Assembly: GCA_045542755.1 (NCBI GenBank)
Contig: JAZQLP010000028.1
Span: 1 to 7,329, forward strand
Direction of reading: 5' to 3'
Length of the DNA: 7,329 bases
Origin: JAZQLP01 sp045542755
GTDB taxonomy: Bacteria; Bacillota; Clostridia; Oscillospirales; UBA644
Positions 5,940 to 7,329 of this stretch are shown in pieces (within the stretch, counting starts at the first letter, position 1; every line of letters begins with the position of its first letter). Made by a program: the position numbers and the translations under genes. The notes beneath the pieces are model-generated. The model made no database searches. It saw only the letters and a list, made by a program, of their open reading frames with translations, and was not told where the DNA came from.

Positions 5940-5968
5940 ATTATAGACCTTTTACCCCTCTTTGTCAA
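5940..5968 (-). promoter_or_regulatory. exact-consensus promoter of bioY
   Basis: On the minus strand TTGACA (5968-5963), a 17-base spacer and TATAAT (5945-5940) match the sigma-A consensus at all twelve positions. The start site should be near 5933, giving a leader of about 25 bases to the bioY ATG. I see no BirA-type operator (TTGTTAAC paired with GTTAACAA) overlapping it. Confidence 0.9.
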
Positions 5969-6003
5969 GACTTTGCCCCATATAGTGCTAAAAGAGTTCA
6001 AGA

Positions 6004-6051
6004 TGTTGTAAAGGTTAAGGTATTGCAACCGAGCCAAAAATGTTATATAAT
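6004..6051 (+). promoter_or_regulatory. promoter of the Fe-S scaffold/GGGtGRT operon
   Basis: TTGCAA (6023-6028), a 17-base spacer and a perfect TATAAT (6046-6051) precede a start site near 6058. The -35 box is the right arm of an imperfect dyad (GTTGTAA near 6005-6011, an 11-base gap, TTGCAAC near 6023-6029, one G-T mismatch), a possible operator. The bioY promoter lies divergently about 55 bases away; no other feature is seen between the two. Confidence 0.7.
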
Positions 6052-6069
6052 ATATGATGATAAAAAGTG

Positions 6070-6088
6070 TGTCCGATTTTAGCGGACA
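6070..6088 (+). promoter_or_regulatory. leader dyad TGTCCG-N7-CGGACA before the Fe-S scaffold gene
   Basis: A perfect 6+7+6 inverted repeat lies about 12 bases downstream of the predicted start site and ends eight bases before the AGGAG ribosome site. It could be a repressor site or a small leader hairpin that protects the message. It does not match Rex, Fur or CtsR boxes that I know. Confidence 0.5.
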
Positions 6089-6112
6089 AATTTGAAAGGA
6101 GAACTTTTTACA

Positions 6113-6823
6113 ATGGCAGATATGTGTCCTTACGCAACCTCTCACGAAGTTGAGAGAATGTGCGTTGTTAAAAAAGGCCCCGACCACGGTCCCGCTCCCA
6201 TTCCCGAAGAGGGCAGATGGGTCCAGTCCAAGCAGATCACCGACATTTCGGGTTATACCCACGGTATCGGCTGGTGCGCTCCCCAGCAGGGCGGTTGCAA
6301 GCTTTCCCTTAACGTTAAGAACGGTATTATCGAAGAAGCTCTTGTTGAAACCATCGGCTGCTCCGGTATGACCCACTCCGCAGCTATGGCTGCCGAAATA
6401 CTCCCCGGCAAGACCCTTCTCGAAGCGCTCAACACCGACCTTGTGTGTGACGCTATCAACACCGCTATGCGCGAACTCTTCCTCCAGATCGTTTACGGCC
6501 GTACCCAGTCCGCTTTCTCTGAAGACGGTCTTGTAATCGGCGCAGGTATGGAAGACCTCGGCAAGGGCGCACGTTCCATGGTTGGTACCATGTACGGCAC
6601 CAAGGCAAAGGGCGTTCGTTACCTCGAAATGACCGAGGGCTACTGCACCAGAATGGCTCTTGACGAAAACGACGAAGTTATCGGTTACGAATTCGTTTCT
6701 CTGGGCAAGATGACCGACTTTATCAAGAAGGGCATGGAACCCAACGAAGCTTATGAAAAATCCAAGGGCACGTACGGCCGCTTTGATGAAGCTGCTAAGT
6801 ACATCGACCCCCGTGTAGAATAA
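6113..6823 (+). CDS. NifU/IscU-like iron-sulfur cluster assembly scaffold protein, GGGtGRT-operon type
   Basis: This 236-residue cytosolic protein has a NifU_N/IscU-like core in residues about 48-125. GGCKLSLNVKNGIIEEA (60-76) is followed by ETIGCSGMTHSAAMAAEILPGKTLLEA (79-105), the counterpart of the IscU segment around its second ligand Cys. Cys83 is the clearest match. Cys62 lies near but not exactly at the first ligand position. Further Cys are 5, 17, 55, 112 and 178. It is much longer than IscU (about 130 residues), with an added N-terminus containing MCPYATSHEVERMC and a C-terminal region with GYCTRMALDENDEVIGYEFVS. ATG 6113 is chosen over an in-frame TTG at 6092, which overlaps the ribosome site (AGGAG 6097-6101). 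Codons are biased towards a small set, suggesting high expression. Cluster type and client are unknown; the family name is secure. Confidence 0.9.
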   Translation: MADMCPYATSHEVERMCVVKKGPDHGPAPIPEEGRWVQSKQITDISGYTHGIGWCAPQQGGCKLSLNVKNGIIEEALVETIGCSGMTHSAAMAAEILPGKTLLEALNTDLVCDAINTAMRELFLQIVYGRTQSAFSEDGLVIGAGMEDLGKGARSMVGTMYGTKAKGVRYLEMTEGYCTRMALDENDEVIGYEFVSLGKMTDFIKKGMEPNEAYEKSKGTYGRFDEAAKYIDPRVE

Positions 6824-6839
6824 GAAGGAGGAGAACGAA

Positions 6840-7329
6840 ATGGCACATTTTGAAGGTTATGAAAGACGCGAGGCCAAGATCCTCGCCGCTTTAAAAGAAT
6901 TCGGCATTTCCTCCATCGACGAATGTAAGGAAATCTGTGATGCCAAGGGCATCAACCCCTATAAGATAGTTGAGGAAACTCAGCCTATCGCATTCGAAAA
7001 CGCTAAATGGGCTTACACCGTAGGCGCTGCTATCGCTATCAAGAGCGGTTGCACCAAGGCTGCTGACGCTGCTGCTGCCAACGGTATCGGCCTCCAGAGC
7101 TTCTGTATCCCCGGCTCCGTTGCTGAAAACCGTAAGGTTGGTCTCGGCCACGGTAACCTCGGCAAGATGCTCCTCTCCGAAGAGACCGAGTGCTTCTGCT
7201 CCCTCGCAGGTCACGAGTCCTTCGCTGCTGCAGAAGGCGCTACCAAGATCGCTCTTAACGCTAACAAGGTTCGTAAGAACCCCCTCCGCGTTATCCTTAA
7301 CGGTCTTGGCAAAGACGCCGCTTACATCA
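6840..7329 (+). CDS. GGGtGRT protein, 3'-truncated
   Basis: The frame opens at ATG 6840 behind a strong AAGGAGGAG (6825-6833) and stays open to the window end, giving 163 codons. The sequence (MAHFEGYERREAKI, EICDAKGINPYKIVEE, FENAKWAYTVGAAIAIKSG, SFCIPGSVAENRKVGLGHGN, SLAGHESFAAAEGA, PLRVILNGLGKDAA) is that of the GGGtGRT family (Pfam name from its C-terminal glycine-rich motif). The family runs to about 330 residues, so roughly half is missing, including the naming motif. The protein contains Cys residues, for example in SFCIPG and ECFCSL. Only 16 bases separate it from the scaffold gene stop, so the two are one operon, and the pair is a recurrent association in anaerobes. No biochemical function is established to my knowledge; a role in Fe-S or redox metabolism is inferred from the partner. 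Confidence 0.93.
   Translation, partial: MAHFEGYERREAKILAALKEFGISSIDECKEICDAKGINPYKIVEETQPIAFENAKWAYTVGAAIAIKSGCTKAADAAAANGIGLQSFCIPGSVAENRKVGLGHGNLGKMLLSEETECFCSLAGHESFAAAEGATKIALNANKVRKNPLRVILNGLGKDAAYI

Noticed and set aside
6092..6112. TTG start giving seven extra residues to the Fe-S scaffold protein
   Set aside because: It overlaps the ribosome site itself; ATG 6113 follows AGGAG at a workable distance.
5909..6376. 156-codon N-terminal extension of bioY
   Set aside because: It runs antisense through the Fe-S scaffold start and across both promoters. The AGGAGGG-preceded ATG at 5908 gives a normal-length BioY.
6891..7214. Minus-strand frame opposite the GGGtGRT gene
   Set aside because: Antisense shadow of a recognised conserved protein.

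Overview
The window looks like chromosome of an anaerobic Gram-positive bacterium of the Bacillota, most likely class Clostridia (inference). The grounds are a free-standing flavodiiron protein with a rubredoxin, a cell-wall G5/3D-domain protein, a BioY biotin S-component, the GGGtGRT/iron-sulfur-scaffold gene pair of anaerobes, strong AGGAGG-type ribosome binding sites and textbook sigma-A promoters. All genes read as intact except those cut by the two window edges: ftsH at the left and the GGGtGRT gene at the right.

Layout. (1) 1-1116, plus strand: the 3' two-thirds of ftsH, closed by a strong terminator. (2) 1162-1996: a compact, AT-rich, divergent pair. A 77-residue XRE-type repressor gene lies on the minus strand and a 150-residue SLOG-like (Rossmann, YpsA/LOG-related) gene on the plus strand. 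They share a 148-base control region holding an exact-consensus promoter and three copies of a GGAGTTCC operator core. Two apparently bidirectional terminators fence the pair off from its neighbours. (3) 2050-4143, minus strand: a tight operon of a ZIP metal transporter, a flavodiiron protein and rubredoxin, suited to oxygen (or NO) detoxification and metal supply. The rubredoxin gene is only 51 codons. (4) 4221-5264, minus strand: a membrane-anchored G5/3D-domain wall protein with its own exact-consensus promoter. A hairpin with a competing upstream arm separates it from the ZIP operon. (5) 5393-5908, minus strand: bioY, again with an exact-consensus promoter. (6) 6113-7329, plus strand: a NifU/IscU-like iron-sulfur scaffold protein and the start of the GGGtGRT protein, a conserved pair of unknown function. 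A promoter and a leader dyad precede them.

How the genes relate: FtsH is housekeeping proteolysis. The ZIP-flavodiiron-rubredoxin operon and the Fe-S scaffold/GGGtGRT pair both concern metal and redox homeostasis in an anaerobe. BioY imports biotin through a shared ECF module not encoded here. The best candidate for an under-described system is the XRE-SLOG module, with its symmetrical operators and insulating terminators. The second is the GGGtGRT pair, a known family whose function is unassigned.
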